Assembly (NCBI RefSeq): GCF_002078505.1
Contig: NZ_LUAV01000022.1
Location: 161,051 to 225,050 of the forward strand
DNA length: 64,000 nucleotides
Direction of reading: 5' to 3'
Origin: Ensifer aridi
GTDB lineage: Bacteria > Pseudomonadota > Alphaproteobacteria > Rhizobiales > Rhizobiaceae
The position numbers were made by a program, and so were the translations under genes. The notes under the pieces were generated by a model. That model worked only from the letters and a program-made list of their open reading frames with translations. It was not told where the DNA came from and ran no database searches. Every line of letters starts with the position of its first letter. Positions within the stretch are counted from its first letter, which is position 1. Positions 1 through 10,372 of the stretch are shown in pieces.

Positions 1-184
1 TGACGGCCGGGTTGAGATGCGCCCCGGAGATTGGGCCGACCGTATAGGCCATCGCCACAACCGACAAGCCGAAGGCGAGAGCGATGCCTAGGGGGCCCAC
101 CTCCGAATGCATAAAGACAATCGTGCCGCAGCCGAGGAAAACGAGTGCGAAGGTTCCGACGAATTCGCAAGCGTATTTGCTCAT
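1..184 (-). CDS. aqpZ: Aquaporin Z-like channel, 5' part only
   Basis: The minus-strand frame starts with ATG at 184 and runs off the left edge, giving about 61 residues. They begin MSKYACEFVGTFALVFLGCG and end in SGAHLNPAV, which contains the first NPA box of the MIP/aquaporin family, the water-selective pore motif. The N-terminal segment is a typical first membrane helix. The family moves water across the inner membrane. The 3' two thirds are outside the window. The upstream side carries one copy of a 415-bp repeat that occurs again at 13.4 kb. Confidence 0.85.
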   Translation of the reverse strand, partial: MSKYACEFVGTFALVFLGCGTIVFMHSEVGPLGIALAFGLSVVAMAYTVGPISGAHLNPAV

Positions 185-222
185 GTTCCGCTCCGTTGAC
201 TGAATTTGCCTGACGGATTTCC

Positions 223-637
223 TGTTGTAATCCGCAGCATTGGAGACTCCGCTGGTCGGCCGAACTTCGGCGTCACGACGCGGTGCCCCAGCTTCGTAGA
301 AAGCACGCGCCCTCTAAAGGAGCTCGCGAAAGACATTCGCCCTCTATCTTTCAGTTGAAGACAACTTTCTCTATCGCCGTTCGGAAGATTGCCAAAACGG
401 TTTGTTTGAATGGCAACGATCCGCGATGTGGATGGGATGTGTTTCAAGTCGGGCATGGTTGAATGACGCAGCGAAACGGCGCCTGACAGAGGACGCGGCT
501 GGGCGGAAGATCTCGGAATGGCCCTGGAAAGGTACTGGCGGTGCCTCAGCCAACTGAGCCTCGGTCTTTTTGTTTGGGGACTTGGTCTGTAATGGCGAAC
601 ACCGGTGCGGCTTCTACCATCTAAAGCGGGTCGCGAT
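223..637. repeat. 415-bp direct repeat, copy 1
   Basis: This stretch matches 13405-13820 in the same orientation with only scattered substitutions and a few single-base indels. It lies just upstream of the aquaporin gene. Inside both copies is a small perfect inverted repeat, AGTTG-AAGA-CAACT (about 353-366). No convincing gene or transposase reading was found in either copy. It may be a duplicated promoter or leader region or an old mobile-element remnant. Confidence 0.85.
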
Positions 638-1069
638 TTTTAGGATTTCAGATTCCCGAATCGGGTTTTTCGTGGTGTCCCTCGCTTTGACGCGAGGGAC
701 ACCACCGGCAAGTCACATCCGCTAGTCGTGTCATTGTATTGTCGAGAAAGGTCACAGCCACCGGGCTGCGGCCCGGCACTTCCGAGTGTCGCCGCGTTCC
801 TTCAACGTGTTGACGACCTCCGCCGAGAGACCATCGAACCCATGGCGCATCACGACCGGCCGGCAAGCCGGGTACACTTTCGTCCCCGCGGCAATCTGGA
901 TCACGACGCGTCGGTAGCATAGTCCATAATTGAGCCTTATGCCGCCATCCATAAATCATGAGGTCTCGGTTCGCATCCCTTCAAGGCGGACTGGCGGCGG
1001 TCGCATCGATCGTTGATCGATCGTCTCGGGGGGTGAAAGCGGTCACTCGACCTTTACGCAAGACATGGC
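638..1069. other. Gene-poor stretch
   Basis: Short open frames exist on both strands, but none has a recognisable domain, a good ribosome binding site or a plausible length. I see no gene here. It lies between the direct repeat and the NYN-domain remnant and looks like degraded sequence. Confidence 0.4.
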
Positions 1070-1199
1070 CTACCCTCCATAGGCGCGTTTCTGGAAGGCC
1101 GGCACCAACCAATAATCGATGTCGAAACCAAGCCGTTGGGGTCGCATAGAAATTCGCTCCATCGATGAAGAGTCCGATCTTTTCGCGCGGGTCGAACAT
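1070..1199 (-). pseudogene. NYN-domain (LabA/DUF88-like) protein remnant
   Basis: The minus strand from ATG 1199 reads MFDPREKIGLFIDGANFYAT, the conserved start of alphaproteobacterial NYN-domain proteins, with the acidic residue of the metal-binding nuclease fold in FIDGAN. One base later the frame must shift to continue as LGFDIDYWLVPAFQKRAYGG, followed by a stop. Only the first 40 or so residues of a normally ~180-residue protein remain. This is a frameshifted, truncated relic. Confidence 0.6.
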
Positions 1200-1597
1200 A
1201 GTCTCCCTTCGTGCCAAACCCGCGCTTATGCGGAGGCGTGGGATCCTGCTTCAGAACACTTGCGACCGCCGTGGCACTGGCCTTTCTGCGATTGCAGGAG
1301 CAGCCACACCTCAAACCAATGGGCGTCCGGAAAGCTGCTCTTCAACCGCGGCCGGGTCCTTGCATGCCAGCCGGAGAACGTCGAGGACGTAGAGCAGCAA
1401 CTCCCGTTACGGGTGTCAATTCATGCGTATCAATCGATCATTCGAAATCTCGCAACTGCCGGTAGAAATTAACCTTGCATCGAAGGCGGCAAATAGACCG
1501 GGTGTGTACGGCTCCTTTCGATTCTTCATCCAGCAGCGCGCAACCACGCGCCCGCCCGGCCTGAGCGTGTAGGCCGATCTTATGCACGGATAACGGC

Positions 1598-2111
1598 TCA
1601 CTTCCGGGCAGCCCATAGCCGCGTCATTTCATCGTAGGCCTGTCTCCCACCCGAAACAGCCCTAGTCTCGTTGTACACGTTGCAATGGGGCCACCCGCGG
1701 TCTGCCTCCCGCACGCGTCGCTGTCCGGCCAGTACAGCTTCGATCCGTTGCTGCATTGGCAGTTGGTCGATGCGTCGTCCGTCCACTGCAACGCGTATGG
1801 GTTTTCCGTCGCAAATATCTGCGTCGAACCCAGAATTTTGCGTGAGACGAGGGCCAAGATGATCGATTTCAAAGATCGTCGCGACGCCGATGGGTAGACC
1901 GAAGTCTGTCGTTTGGTGGTAGCTCACCATCGGCCAGCACTTTTTGCGCTCGATAAAGCTCGCCATACGCATCCCGCCGGTCATCTTGGCATCCTGTCGA
2001 CCACTTTTCTTCGGCCCACGCGGACGATCGAACCGGGGCTTGTCGTGGTGCGGCCGCTTGGCACCCCGCTGATATCGTGAGTGTCAGAAGGGCGACAGTT
2101 CTCTTTGACAT
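1598..2111 (-). pseudogene. Frameshifted lipoprotein gene
   Basis: From ATG 2111 the frame reads MSKRTVALLTLTISAGCQAA, a short lipoprotein-type signal with a lipobox-like ISAGC, and continues to about 2010. There the coding sense moves by one base into a second frame that continues (MTGGMRMASFIERKKCW...) to the stop at 1598. The joined product would be about 170 residues with a Cys in ADRGWPHCNVYNE. I do not recognise the family. Either a one-base insertion broke the gene or this is a sequence error. Confidence 0.4.
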
Positions 2112-2307
2112 AATCACCCCGACTCGTTCATTGCCGCAGGCCACAGAACGTGCGGAAGGTATCGCAGGTTTCATGCGTTATCCGCTCTCACCACTTTCGG
2201 TAGTGAGCCGGGATGTCAATTCGGCAGCATGAGGGTTTTCGTTAGGGGCAGGAGGAAGGGCTTGGGAAAGGGGAGTCGTCCCCCGTCCCAACCAACGTGG
2301 GCACGAC

Positions 2308-2757
2308 CTAAGCTGCTTCTATATCAGTCTGTGAGAAGTCATTACCATTGAAGAGTAGGGGGAGGCGGTACTCCTTGGCGCAGGCATAGGAGAAGCAATC
2401 ACCAAAATTCAGCCGTGCCGGATGGGCGACAAAGCGGCCATAGTTGCGAGCCGCTTCAATAGCCTTGCGATGCAAGGAGCCGTTCATGGACATTTCGCGG
2501 GCGCCGATCGTTTCCATGAACTTTCCTACGTCCTCTTGAACCAGATCGATCAACTCGGGCGGGGTAGGGGTCTGATCGCCAAACTGTGAGATCGAGATTA
2601 TCCGGGCTAAGCTGATCACGGCCTCGAACATTGAGAGCGGCGAATAAAATTTAGGCTTTTCTGACATTTCGATTTTGGCGAGGAGGTAACCAGCATCTTC
2701 TTCGCCAGCCAGGATGGCAACGATTGCTGACGCGTCCAAGAACATCAAACTTCCCAC
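2308..2757 (-). CDS. vapC: VapC-like PIN-domain toxin
   Basis: The 149-residue product has the PIN fold signature: FLDASAIVAILAGEED near the N-terminus (first catalytic Asp), a central Glu in MFEAVISLARI, and LNFGDCFSYACAKEY near the C-terminus with the third acidic residue. PIN-domain VapC toxins are Mg-dependent ribonucleases that usually cut tRNA or rRNA and are held inactive by the cognate VapB. The start overlaps the end of the upstream antitoxin gene by 13 bases, so the two are translationally coupled. All catalytic residues seem present and there is no truncation. Confidence 0.85.
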   Translation of the reverse strand: MGSLMFLDASAIVAILAGEEDAGYLLAKIEMSEKPKFYSPLSMFEAVISLARIISISQFGDQTPTPPELIDLVQEDVGKFMETIGAREMSMNGSLHRKAIEAARNYGRFVAHPARLNFGDCFSYACAKEYRLPLLFNGNDFSQTDIEAA

Positions 2758-2990
2758 ATCTCGTCTGTAAACTTCTTCATGTCGAAATCTGGCGTGCTGG
2801 GTCCCATCTTGGCTCGCACACTGTCCTGAATCTTTTTGACGCGCTCTTTTAGTGGTACAGCTTGTTCCGCTCGCGCTAGTTCGTTTTGCAGGGCGCGCCG
2901 GACCGCCTCGGTCTTCGTAGGAGTCTTAGTGACCTGCTGGACCTTCTTTGCCAGCGCATCAACATCGTCGTCGCGAATGTAGAGAGGCAT
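2745..2990 (-). CDS. vapB: VapB-like antitoxin
   Basis: An 81-residue protein encoded directly upstream of and overlapping vapC. It starts MPLYIRDDDVDALAKKVQQ and contains TKTEAVRRALQNELARAE, the arrangement of the Rv0623/PSK-type ribbon-helix-helix antitoxins common in Rhizobiales. The C-terminal part, ending FTDEMWEV, is the usual toxin-wrapping tail. These antitoxins normally repress their own promoter. The AT-rich sequence at 3000-3050 upstream of the start is the likely promoter/operator. Confidence 0.85.
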   Translation of the reverse strand: MPLYIRDDDVDALAKKVQQVTKTPTKTEAVRRALQNELARAEQAVPLKERVKKIQDSVRAKMGPSTPDFDMKKFTDEMWEV

Positions 2991-3783
2991 GACTTTTCCT
3001 CGCGTATATGCAGCGCAGAATATTCTAATATAGTATTAGGAATATACATCAAGTGCAAGGGTCAGGGCGCCTCCTACCCGAATCGGCCGAAGCTGATGAA
3101 ACCTGGATCCCCGCCGCTTAGAGCGTCGCGCAGCGGTGTGCCTCACCCCGTTGAAAGTCGGCGACATCCTTTCGTTCTCGGGGCCCACATCGCGCTGGCC
3201 GCTCTGTGGCTTGCGGGGCCATATCTGCCAGACAAGGCGATTTTCGTCATCGCGAGCGCGGCGGTCCTTTCCTATGCCGTTACGGTCGCGATCGCGCTTC
3301 TTTTCCCCTCCGGCCGTAGATCACCCGGCAATGCCTGGCGATGATTTCCTTCGCGCGGATATGGAAGGCCGTTTCCCCCGACGACACGCAGTCTACGACG
3401 TTGTCCTCGGGGCGGTGAGCGAAGGGATGCGCTCGGACGTTGGGGCCGCCGCCGTTCCTGGCGATCAACCGCCTGCCGCAGCCGAAGCAGACGGATCCGC
3501 AATCTCGGTGATATGACGTGGCGATCCGTCGCTCACATCCTTGGCGAGAGTCATGCCCTCATCGCCGGGGAACAGGTCGACAATGGTGACCTTCGTTGCC
3601 ATCAGCGCCGTGAATTATGTCGAGCGCGGGAGGTTAGCCCGGATCAATTGTTCCCGGAAGGGGAATTGTTCGATAGCAAGCTTGCTGTTGATTTCGTGGT
3701 CAAAGTTATGACATCGCACGCTGCCGGTTGAATTTCTGGGGGCACTGATTGAAGACTAAGCACCCGCCAAGGTCCTCATATTA
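2991..3783. other. Gene-poor stretch upstream of the helicase gene
   Basis: The first 60 bases hold the probable vapBC promoter (AT-rich, with ATATTCTAATATAGTATTAG). The rest has overlapping frames on both strands, including a plus-strand hydrophobic stretch around 3190-3300 that could be a remnant of a membrane protein. No start site with a good ribosome binding site or known domain supports a gene. Confidence 0.4.
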
Positions 3784-6700
3784 ATGCAGCAGGTTCAATT
3801 GATGTCGAAGCGACCGTACCTCTCCAAGTCTGTCGTAGAACTGGAGGCGATCTACGAAACCAGTGCCACAGATAAGGCGACGGTCGATCTTCTGGTTAAG
3901 GAGTTGGCCTTTCGGACAACGCAGAAGGCGGAGACCCTCAAGCAGCGCATCGCCAAAGATCGCGTGGTTCGAACGTCAGCCGAAACTCCGGTCGAGAGCT
4001 CACCTGTAGAACGTCAGCTTGCTGCGGCATCTCCGATGCGCGTAGAGGCGACGCCTACTGTCGGACCAGTACCTGCGTTCAAGCCGATGCAGACGCCGCC
4101 TGTAACGAACAAGGCCACTGATGTCCTCAGCACTTGGACCGCATTGGAGGTACTGTCCCCGAACGGATTCAAGAAGGAAATCGACCTTGTCGCTGGCGAC
4201 AAGGAGGGCCCTCGCCAAGTTCGAGGCAAGCGATCTCCCGTGGGAGATCAGCCAGACGTCGCGGCCGAAGAAACGCCTGTATTTCGAACTCTATTTTGGC
4301 ACGATCGCCATGGCACCCGCGATGGAGTCGTTGCTGAAGGTATATTCCGACATTAGGCCGGAGAAGCCCACGGTGAAGGGGTTCAGTCCGATCGCCAGCG
4401 TAATTCTCGACAAGGAGGGGAAGCCCCTTGAGGAAGACGATAGCGCGTCGATATCAAGCTTCGCCTGGGGAGTGCCCGTTGCGCTCCGGGGCGACCTCCG
4501 AAAACTGGCGGACTGGCCCAAACATGAGAAGTCACTCACCTCGGCGTTTCGCGAACGACTCGTCAGACGAAACCGAGACAATGAGATAGAACCCCTCACC
4601 AAGCGGCATATCCGCGATGTCTATAACTGGCTTTTGCAGGCTCTTGATCTCGACGGCTTGGAAACGAAGGCACCTTACTTCGCTCTCGAGCGCTTCGAGT
4701 GGATCGGCAACAAGAATCCGCCAGAACCAAATCTCCTAAATTCCTTCTACCTCGAGGACTTAGAGAGCGCTCGGTCTCTTATCGCGGCAAACAATGTGCC
4801 GAATGCCCTTGCCCATTACCTCGGCATCAAATCCCCTCTCACGCGCACGGACCTGTTCGAAGATACCGCAGGACTTCAGGACCTTCTGCAGCCAAAGCTG
4901 TCGCCATCTGGACGGTGGCCAGGGAAGGGACGGCATCCGTTGGCGATCCTTCAGCAGGCAGCCGTCAACGCTACCGGGCACGACCAGATGCCAACGGGCG
5001 TTCTGGGCGTCAATGGACCGCCGGGCACCGGGAAAACCACGCTCTTGCGTGACGTCGTCGCCGACAGGGTCGTGGAGCGCGCAAGTGTCATGGCGACATT
5101 TGATAAGCCGGCCGAGGCTTTCGAACCCTCACGTGTCAGCTTTTCGCGCAACGGTGCCACCATAATGCTTCACCGCCTGGACAACCGTCTCAAGGGTTTC
5201 GAGATGGTTGTTGCCTCTTCCAACAACAAGGCTGTCGAGAATGTCAGTGCTGAATTGCCTTCGATGGAGGCGGTGGCCGAGGACGCGCCTGATCTTCGGT
5301 ATTTCCAAACAATTTCCGACAAAGTTCTAGGGATACCGACTTGGGGCCTTGTGGCAGCTGTCCTGGGGAATTCATCCAATCGCTTCCAGTTTTCGCAGGA
5401 TTTCTGGAAGGACGAGGAGCTCGGCTTTTCCACCTACCTCAATCACACCAGCGGACAGCCGCAGATTGTCACGATCCCCCAGGAGAACGGGCCTCCGATC
5501 CGCCGTCTTCGGAAAATCGTCGAACGTGAGCGGCCCCCGCAAAACGCTAGGGAAGCCGCATCGCGTTGGGGCTTTGCCAGATCGAGCTTCCAAAAGGTCA
5601 AGGCGGCTTTCGAGGAACGCCGGAGCCGTATTCAGATGCTTCATATTCAGCTGAAGCGGCTCGTTCAGATCGGTGTGGAGTATCAGGCTGTCATCGAACA
5701 GCGGAAGACGTTGGAGGGTACCGCCAACGACCTCGAGGGACAGTTGGCTTCGGTTACGCAGGCCGTCCGAAAACATGAGCAAGCTCTGGCCAGCACAGGA
5801 GAGCAAATGTGCCGACATGGAGATGTGCGGCCAAGCTTGATTTCGCGTATCTTCAGAACCGCGCCGTACCGCGATTGGACAGCGAGGAGTGATGATCTGG
5901 CGACAACAGCCAGACGGCAGCAACAGCTCCTCTCGCCGCTCAAGAGCCAGCTCGATACCGTCGGTGCCGAGTTACACCGGATGAAAGAGACGGTTGGCAG
6001 GATCGCGTCGAAGGCCACCGAGCTGAATAACGAACGCATTGCGCTGCAGAAGACAACAAGGCAGGCGAGGGAGGCTCTGGGGGCGGAGGTCCCGGATTTC
6101 GAATTCTTCGGGCGGCCGCACGAGGAAGTCCAGCTACTGAACGTCTGGTTCGACAAGGATACCAATGTCCTCCGAGACCAGGTTTTTGAAGCCGCGATTC
6201 ATCTGCACCGAGCCTTCATCGACTGCGCGGCTGACCGCCTCAGGCAGAACCTTGCGATCTTCATGGAAAGCTTTGGCACGCGGACCTTAGGAAGCCCCGA
6301 GAAGGATGCGATGATACCGGAGCTGTGGGCGTCCTTCTTCCTCGTGGTGCCACTCATCTCGACGACCTTCGCATCTGTCCATCGAATGTTCTCCCGTCTG
6401 AAGCCGGAGACGTTGGGTTGGCTCCTGGTTGATGAAGCTGGCCAGGCCGTCCCGCAGGCGGTCGTCGGAGCCATGATGAGAACGAAGCGTTCGATCGTAG
6501 TAGGTGACCCGTTGCAGATCGAACCCGTGGTTACGCTTCCCAGCAGTCTGACAGAAAAGGTTTGCGGGTTCTTCGGCATCGATCCGCTGCGTTTCAATGC
6601 GCCCGAAGCCTCGGTGCAGACGCTTGCGGACGCGGCGAGCATCTATTGTGCTCGATTCCCGATTGGTAGCGGTCATCGTAACGTTGGCGCACCGTTGCTG

Positions 6701-7279
6701 GTCCATCGCCGTTGCAACAGCCCGATGTTCGACATCTCGAACGAGATCGCCTATGCCAATCTCATGGTGCATGCGAAGCGTCCGACACCAGACAATGAAG
6801 TCCTCGGTCGATCCGCATGGGTGAATGTCGTGAGCCGGTCGTCGACTGACAAATGGTCGCCAGATGAAGGCGCGGTCCTCATCAAAATGCTCCAGCAGCT
6901 TCGAAGTGCCGGCTACGCCCCCGACCTGTACGTGGTGACGCCCTTCGTCATCGTTCAGGACAACCTGCGTAGCGGGATCGTAGAGAGCAGGGTTCTCGAC
7001 GGGTGGGTCGATGATCCGTGGGACTGGGCGTCTAAGCGGGTTGGAACCGTTCACACCGTTCAAGGCAGGGAGGCCGGGATCGTGTTCTTTGTACTCGGCG
7101 CGCCGATGTCGTCACAGAGTGGCGCACGGGCATGGGCCGGCGGTCGGCCCAATCTTGTCAACGTTGCAGTAACACGCGCCAAGACTACCCTGTATGTGAT
7201 CGGGAATAGAGGACTGTGGAGATCGGCAGGGCACTTTTCAACATTGGACCGGTTCCTACCGGATCGGCCGCTTTCTTGA
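3784..7279 (+). CDS. UPF1-like SF1 helicase/ATPase, broken by one frameshift
   Basis: The protein is read in two frames that join near 4195. The first frame starts at 3784 (or ATG 3802) and encodes a low-complexity N-terminus ending TALEVLSPNGFKKEIDLVAGDK. The second continues ALAKFEASDLPWEISQTSRPK to the stop at 7279. Removing one G in GAGGGCCC restores a single ORF of about 1164 codons. Helicase motifs are clear: Walker A GPPGTGKTT (about 5020), DEAGQA Walker B (about 6435), GDPLQIEP (about 6505), TVHTVQGREAG (about 7055) and VAVTRAKTTLYVIG (about 7170). A coiled-coil insert lies near 5590-6080. Family members are ATP-dependent nucleic-acid helicases. Its role is unknown, and no nuclease or partner gene adjoins it. 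It could be a pseudogene, a sequence error or, less likely, a programmed frameshift. Confidence 0.75.
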
Positions 7280-7935
7280 TTGCAGGTGGGCTGCGCTCGC
7301 CCAGAACGACCTTCGACGTGTCAACTCGGTCCAGAGCCTCGGCCAGGGCGTCTGGGAAACGCTATAGACTTCGGATTCACCCGAAGAACGGCGGGTCTAG
7401 TATTAGGCCGCCTTTTGGGTGGTGTAAGCCTGTCTACTCAAGACGGCCGTCGTGATCAATACCGTTCACTGCCATTGAGCCGATCAAATCGAAGTAGCCC
7501 ATGGCCAGAAGTCCTCTGAGCTCCACCCTCGGCCCTATGCAGCCTCAGCCAATCTGACTGCTTCGCACGCTCGCGCCAAGTGGCCGATGCCGCTCGCCTT
7601 CAGCCTTGACAGGGAACATGAGAGCTAGGGGACTTTGCGTCCGAAAACATTGTAGACCGGATTCAGCGCAACCAGTAGTTTTACAGGGATGTGCGAGACA
7701 CCGCTTTGCGCTATATAGTTTTCGAGGCTGAAAAGTAATGCACCTGTAACCGTCTCATGGTTGTGAGGGTAATTTTCTCCGTAGTGAGAAGATAGGTGGG
7801 GCAACTCCTTCTATAAACATGCAGAGACAAAGTGATATTCAGACTTCAAGCTAAGGGTCTGTTTGTATCACTGACGTCATGGACAGTGCGGCCCGTCTCG
7901 CTCTTGCACTATAGGCAGAGGCTTGGGAGGTTTGT
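7280..7935. other. Intergenic region before the copper-oxidase operon
   Basis: About 650 bases without a convincing gene. Two short plus-strand frames near 7216-7519 lack ribosome binding sites and known domains. The last 250 bases are comparatively AT-rich and probably contain the promoter of the multicopper oxidase operon. I could not identify a specific sigma-factor or regulator site. Confidence 0.4.
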
Positions 7936-9888
7936 TTGTTTGCATCTCACAAAATTGCGCTTTCCGGTGTGGCGGGCGTTCTTTCGGCCACCACCCATGT
8001 GCTATCGGCTGCCGCTCAAGAGACTAGGGCCGTGAGCAACCCACCGGCCTACATATTGGAGCCGGTCGCCAAAGGGCGGGCGAAGCTGGAAACCTTCGCG
8101 CAGGACCGGGCGACTTTTCTGGGCGAGGTGCTGCTCGACATGAACGTCACCTACCTCGACCGTCAGATCTACAATCCGGCCACGGCGCGCTATGACCGAG
8201 TGAGGCTCCGCGGCTATCAGGACGCCCGCCAAACGGACCCATCCGGCGCCGACACGCCGCTGGTGGGGCCGACAATCGATGTGCGCCCGGGCGAGACGGT
8301 GCGGATAATACTGAACAACATGCTCCCTCAGGATTCGACCTGCGGCATCGGCGGGGGCAGTGCCAACACCCCCCATTGCTTCAACGGTACGAACCTGCAT
8401 TCTCACGGTCTCTGGGTGAATCCGTCGGGCAACGGCGACAATGTGCTGGTTTCGATCCGCCCTGGCGTCGCGTTCCAGTATGAATATAACATTCCCGCCG
8501 ACCATCCGGCGGGCACCTTCTGGTATCACCCGCACCTGCACGGATCGACCGCCTTGCAGGTGTCGAGCGGCATGTCCGGAGCGCTGATCATCCGTGGCGA
8601 TCGCATGCCGACCCCGACCGAAACGGGCGATATCGACCGCCTGCTGAAGCAGCCGGATGGCTCCGATATCGCCGAGCGGGTCCTGGTGCTACAGCAGATC
8701 CAATATGCCTGCACCGACAGCAACGGCAGCATCACCTATGATTGCCAGCCAGGCCAGGTTGGGGGCATCGAAAGCTACGACCAGTTCGGACCTGGCACTT
8801 GGCCGGCCTCGGGCCGCTTTACCAGCATCAACGGTCAGGTGCTGGGCCAGTTGCCGCCGGCGGTGGCTGGGTCGGTCGAGCGCTGGCGGATGATCCATGC
8901 CGGGGTTCGCGACACCATCAATTTCGAGATCCGGCGGAAGACCGGCACGGCCGCGTTGCGCACGCTTACCGCGGCGGACACCGATAGATGGATTGACCAG
9001 AATTGCGGCAAGGATACCATCCCGTATGGCGTGGTGGCCCAGGACGGCCTGACAATGGCGCAGGTGCAGATGCGGCAGCAGGCGGTGCTGCAGCCGGGCT
9101 ACAGGGTTGATGCCTTAGTGGTGCTGCCTCAAGCGGGTGACTACTGCCTCGTCGACGCCGCCGCGCCGGCAGCGGCGAGCGTCAACCAGCTTGCTCCGAG
9201 CCGCCGCCTTCTCGGCATTGTCACCGCAGTGGAAGGCAATGCGGTCAATGGCGAAATTGGCACCTATCTGCAGGATTGGCTGATTTCGGCGGCTGAGCGC
9301 ACGATGGCGCCGGATGTTTCCGGCAAGGTCATCGACGACCTCAAGAACGATATGCGGCTTTCAAGCTTTGTTCCGCATCCGGACATCGAACCAGGCGAGG
9401 TCACCGGCGAGCAGCAACTGGTGTTCAATATCGATGTAAAGCAGCCGGGTGGCACCTTCTTCGAGATTGACGGCAAGCCCTATGATCCCAACCGCATCGA
9501 TCGGACGCTGCCGCTGAGCGGAGTGGATGAGTGGACGCTCAGGTCGGATTTCGTCAGTCATCCTTTCCATATCCATGTCAATCCGTTCCAGATCATCAAG
9601 ATTGTCGATGCGGCCGGTAATGATGTCAGCGCGCTTGGTTCCGACGACGACGGCGACCCGCAATATCCGGGACTGAAGAATGTCTGGAAGGACACGCTGT
9701 GGATCAAGAATCCCAGCACCGACCCGTCGACGCGTTACACGATCACCGTGCGGACGCGCTACCAGCGCTACATCGGCGAGTTCGTTTTGCATTGCCACAT
9801 TCTCGATCATGAGGACCAGGGAATGATGCAGAACGTCAGGATCACCCTGCCGGACGGCCATGGCGGCACCGTTTCCGGCCATCATTAG
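7936..9888 (+). CDS. Secreted multicopper oxidase (laccase-like)
   Basis: A 650-residue protein with all four copper-site motifs in order: HSHG (155-158), HPHLHG (198-203), HPFHIHVNPF (about 545) and HCHILDHEDQGMM (about 620). Together they ligate the type 1 copper and the type 2/3 trinuclear centre. Such enzymes oxidise phenols, bilirubin or metals and reduce oxygen to water. A signal peptide is visible (hydrophobic 6-26, ending AAAQE), so it acts outside the cytoplasm. The likely start is TTG 7936, with GGGAGG five bases upstream. It heads an operon with a small protein and a tyrosinase, which suggests phenolic substrates. The three cupredoxin domains appear complete. Confidence 0.9.
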   Translation: MFASHKIALSGVAGVLSATTHVLSAAAQETRAVSNPPAYILEPVAKGRAKLETFAQDRATFLGEVLLDMNVTYLDRQIYNPATARYDRVRLRGYQDARQTDPSGADTPLVGPTIDVRPGETVRIILNNMLPQDSTCGIGGGSANTPHCFNGTNLHSHGLWVNPSGNGDNVLVSIRPGVAFQYEYNIPADHPAGTFWYHPHLHGSTALQVSSGMSGALIIRGDRMPTPTETGDIDRLLKQPDGSDIAERVLVLQQIQYACTDSNGSITYDCQPGQVGGIESYDQFGPGTWPASGRFTSINGQVLGQLPPAVAGSVERWRMIHAGVRDTINFEIRRKTGTAALRTLTAADTDRWIDQNCGKDTIPYGVVAQDGLTMAQVQMRQQAVLQPGYRVDALVVLPQAGDYCLVDAAAPAAASVNQLAPSRRLLGIVTAVEGNAVNGEIGTYLQDWLISAAERTMAPDVSGKVIDDLKNDMRLSSFVPHPDIEPGEVTGEQQLVFNIDVKQPGGTFFEIDGKPYDPNRIDRTLPLSGVDEWTLRSDFVSHPFHIHVNPFQIIKIVDAAGNDVSALGSDDDGDPQYPGLKNVWKDTLWIKNPSTDPSTRYTITVRTRYQRYIGEFVLHCHILDHEDQGMMQNVRITLPDGHGGTVSGHH

Positions 9889-9916
9889 GTTAGCTGATCG
9901 CCATTTGGGAGGAGAT

Positions 9917-10309
9917 ATGAGCTTCGTCGGCACTTGGAGTTATCGGAGCCTGATCAACAATCCCGACCTGTCGGCCGATTTCAGTACCCTGGAATTTGGC
10001 CAGGGAACGCTGGTGCTGACCGAGGTGGCGCCGGGCAGGATTGGCGGAGCCATCGGCGGCCCCGGCTGGTCGTTGGAACTCACCGGCGCGGCCCGGATGG
10101 GCGACCCGGTCGAACTCAAATTTACCGGAAAGGGCGAGGTGGCCGGAGAGACCTGGATCTACAGTTATCGCGGCTACGTCGTGCCGAACTGGCCGAACGG
10201 CGTCGACCAGAGAGATGCCCTTGTCGGCAGCATCGTCCGCGACGTCCCGCATTCGCACGGGACTGCTGCGGCCGGCTACGTCGCCTCCTGGTATGCCGTG
10301 CGGCAGTGA
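9917..10309 (+). CDS. Hypothetical beta-rich protein in copper-oxidase operon
   Basis: A 130-residue product starting MSFVGTWSYRSLINNPDLSA from ATG 9917, behind a strong GGAGG site. It lies 28 bases after the multicopper oxidase and 63 bases before the tyrosinase, so it is probably co-transcribed with both. The pattern of short hydrophobic strands separated by Gly and Asp (LVLTEVAPGRIGGAIGG, WSLELTG) suggests a small beta-barrel, and there is a PHSHG motif near the end. No signal peptide is visible. I do not recognise the family; it could be a copper-delivery or caddie-like partner. Confidence 0.75.
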   Translation: MSFVGTWSYRSLINNPDLSADFSTLEFGQGTLVLTEVAPGRIGGAIGGPGWSLELTGAARMGDPVELKFTGKGEVAGETWIYSYRGYVVPNWPNGVDQRDALVGSIVRDVPHSHGTAAAGYVASWYAVRQ

Positions 10310-10372
10310 TGCTCCACCCCTTGCCGTAGCTGCAAGACATTCGGACTAACACCTCATCAGGGGATAATCTCG

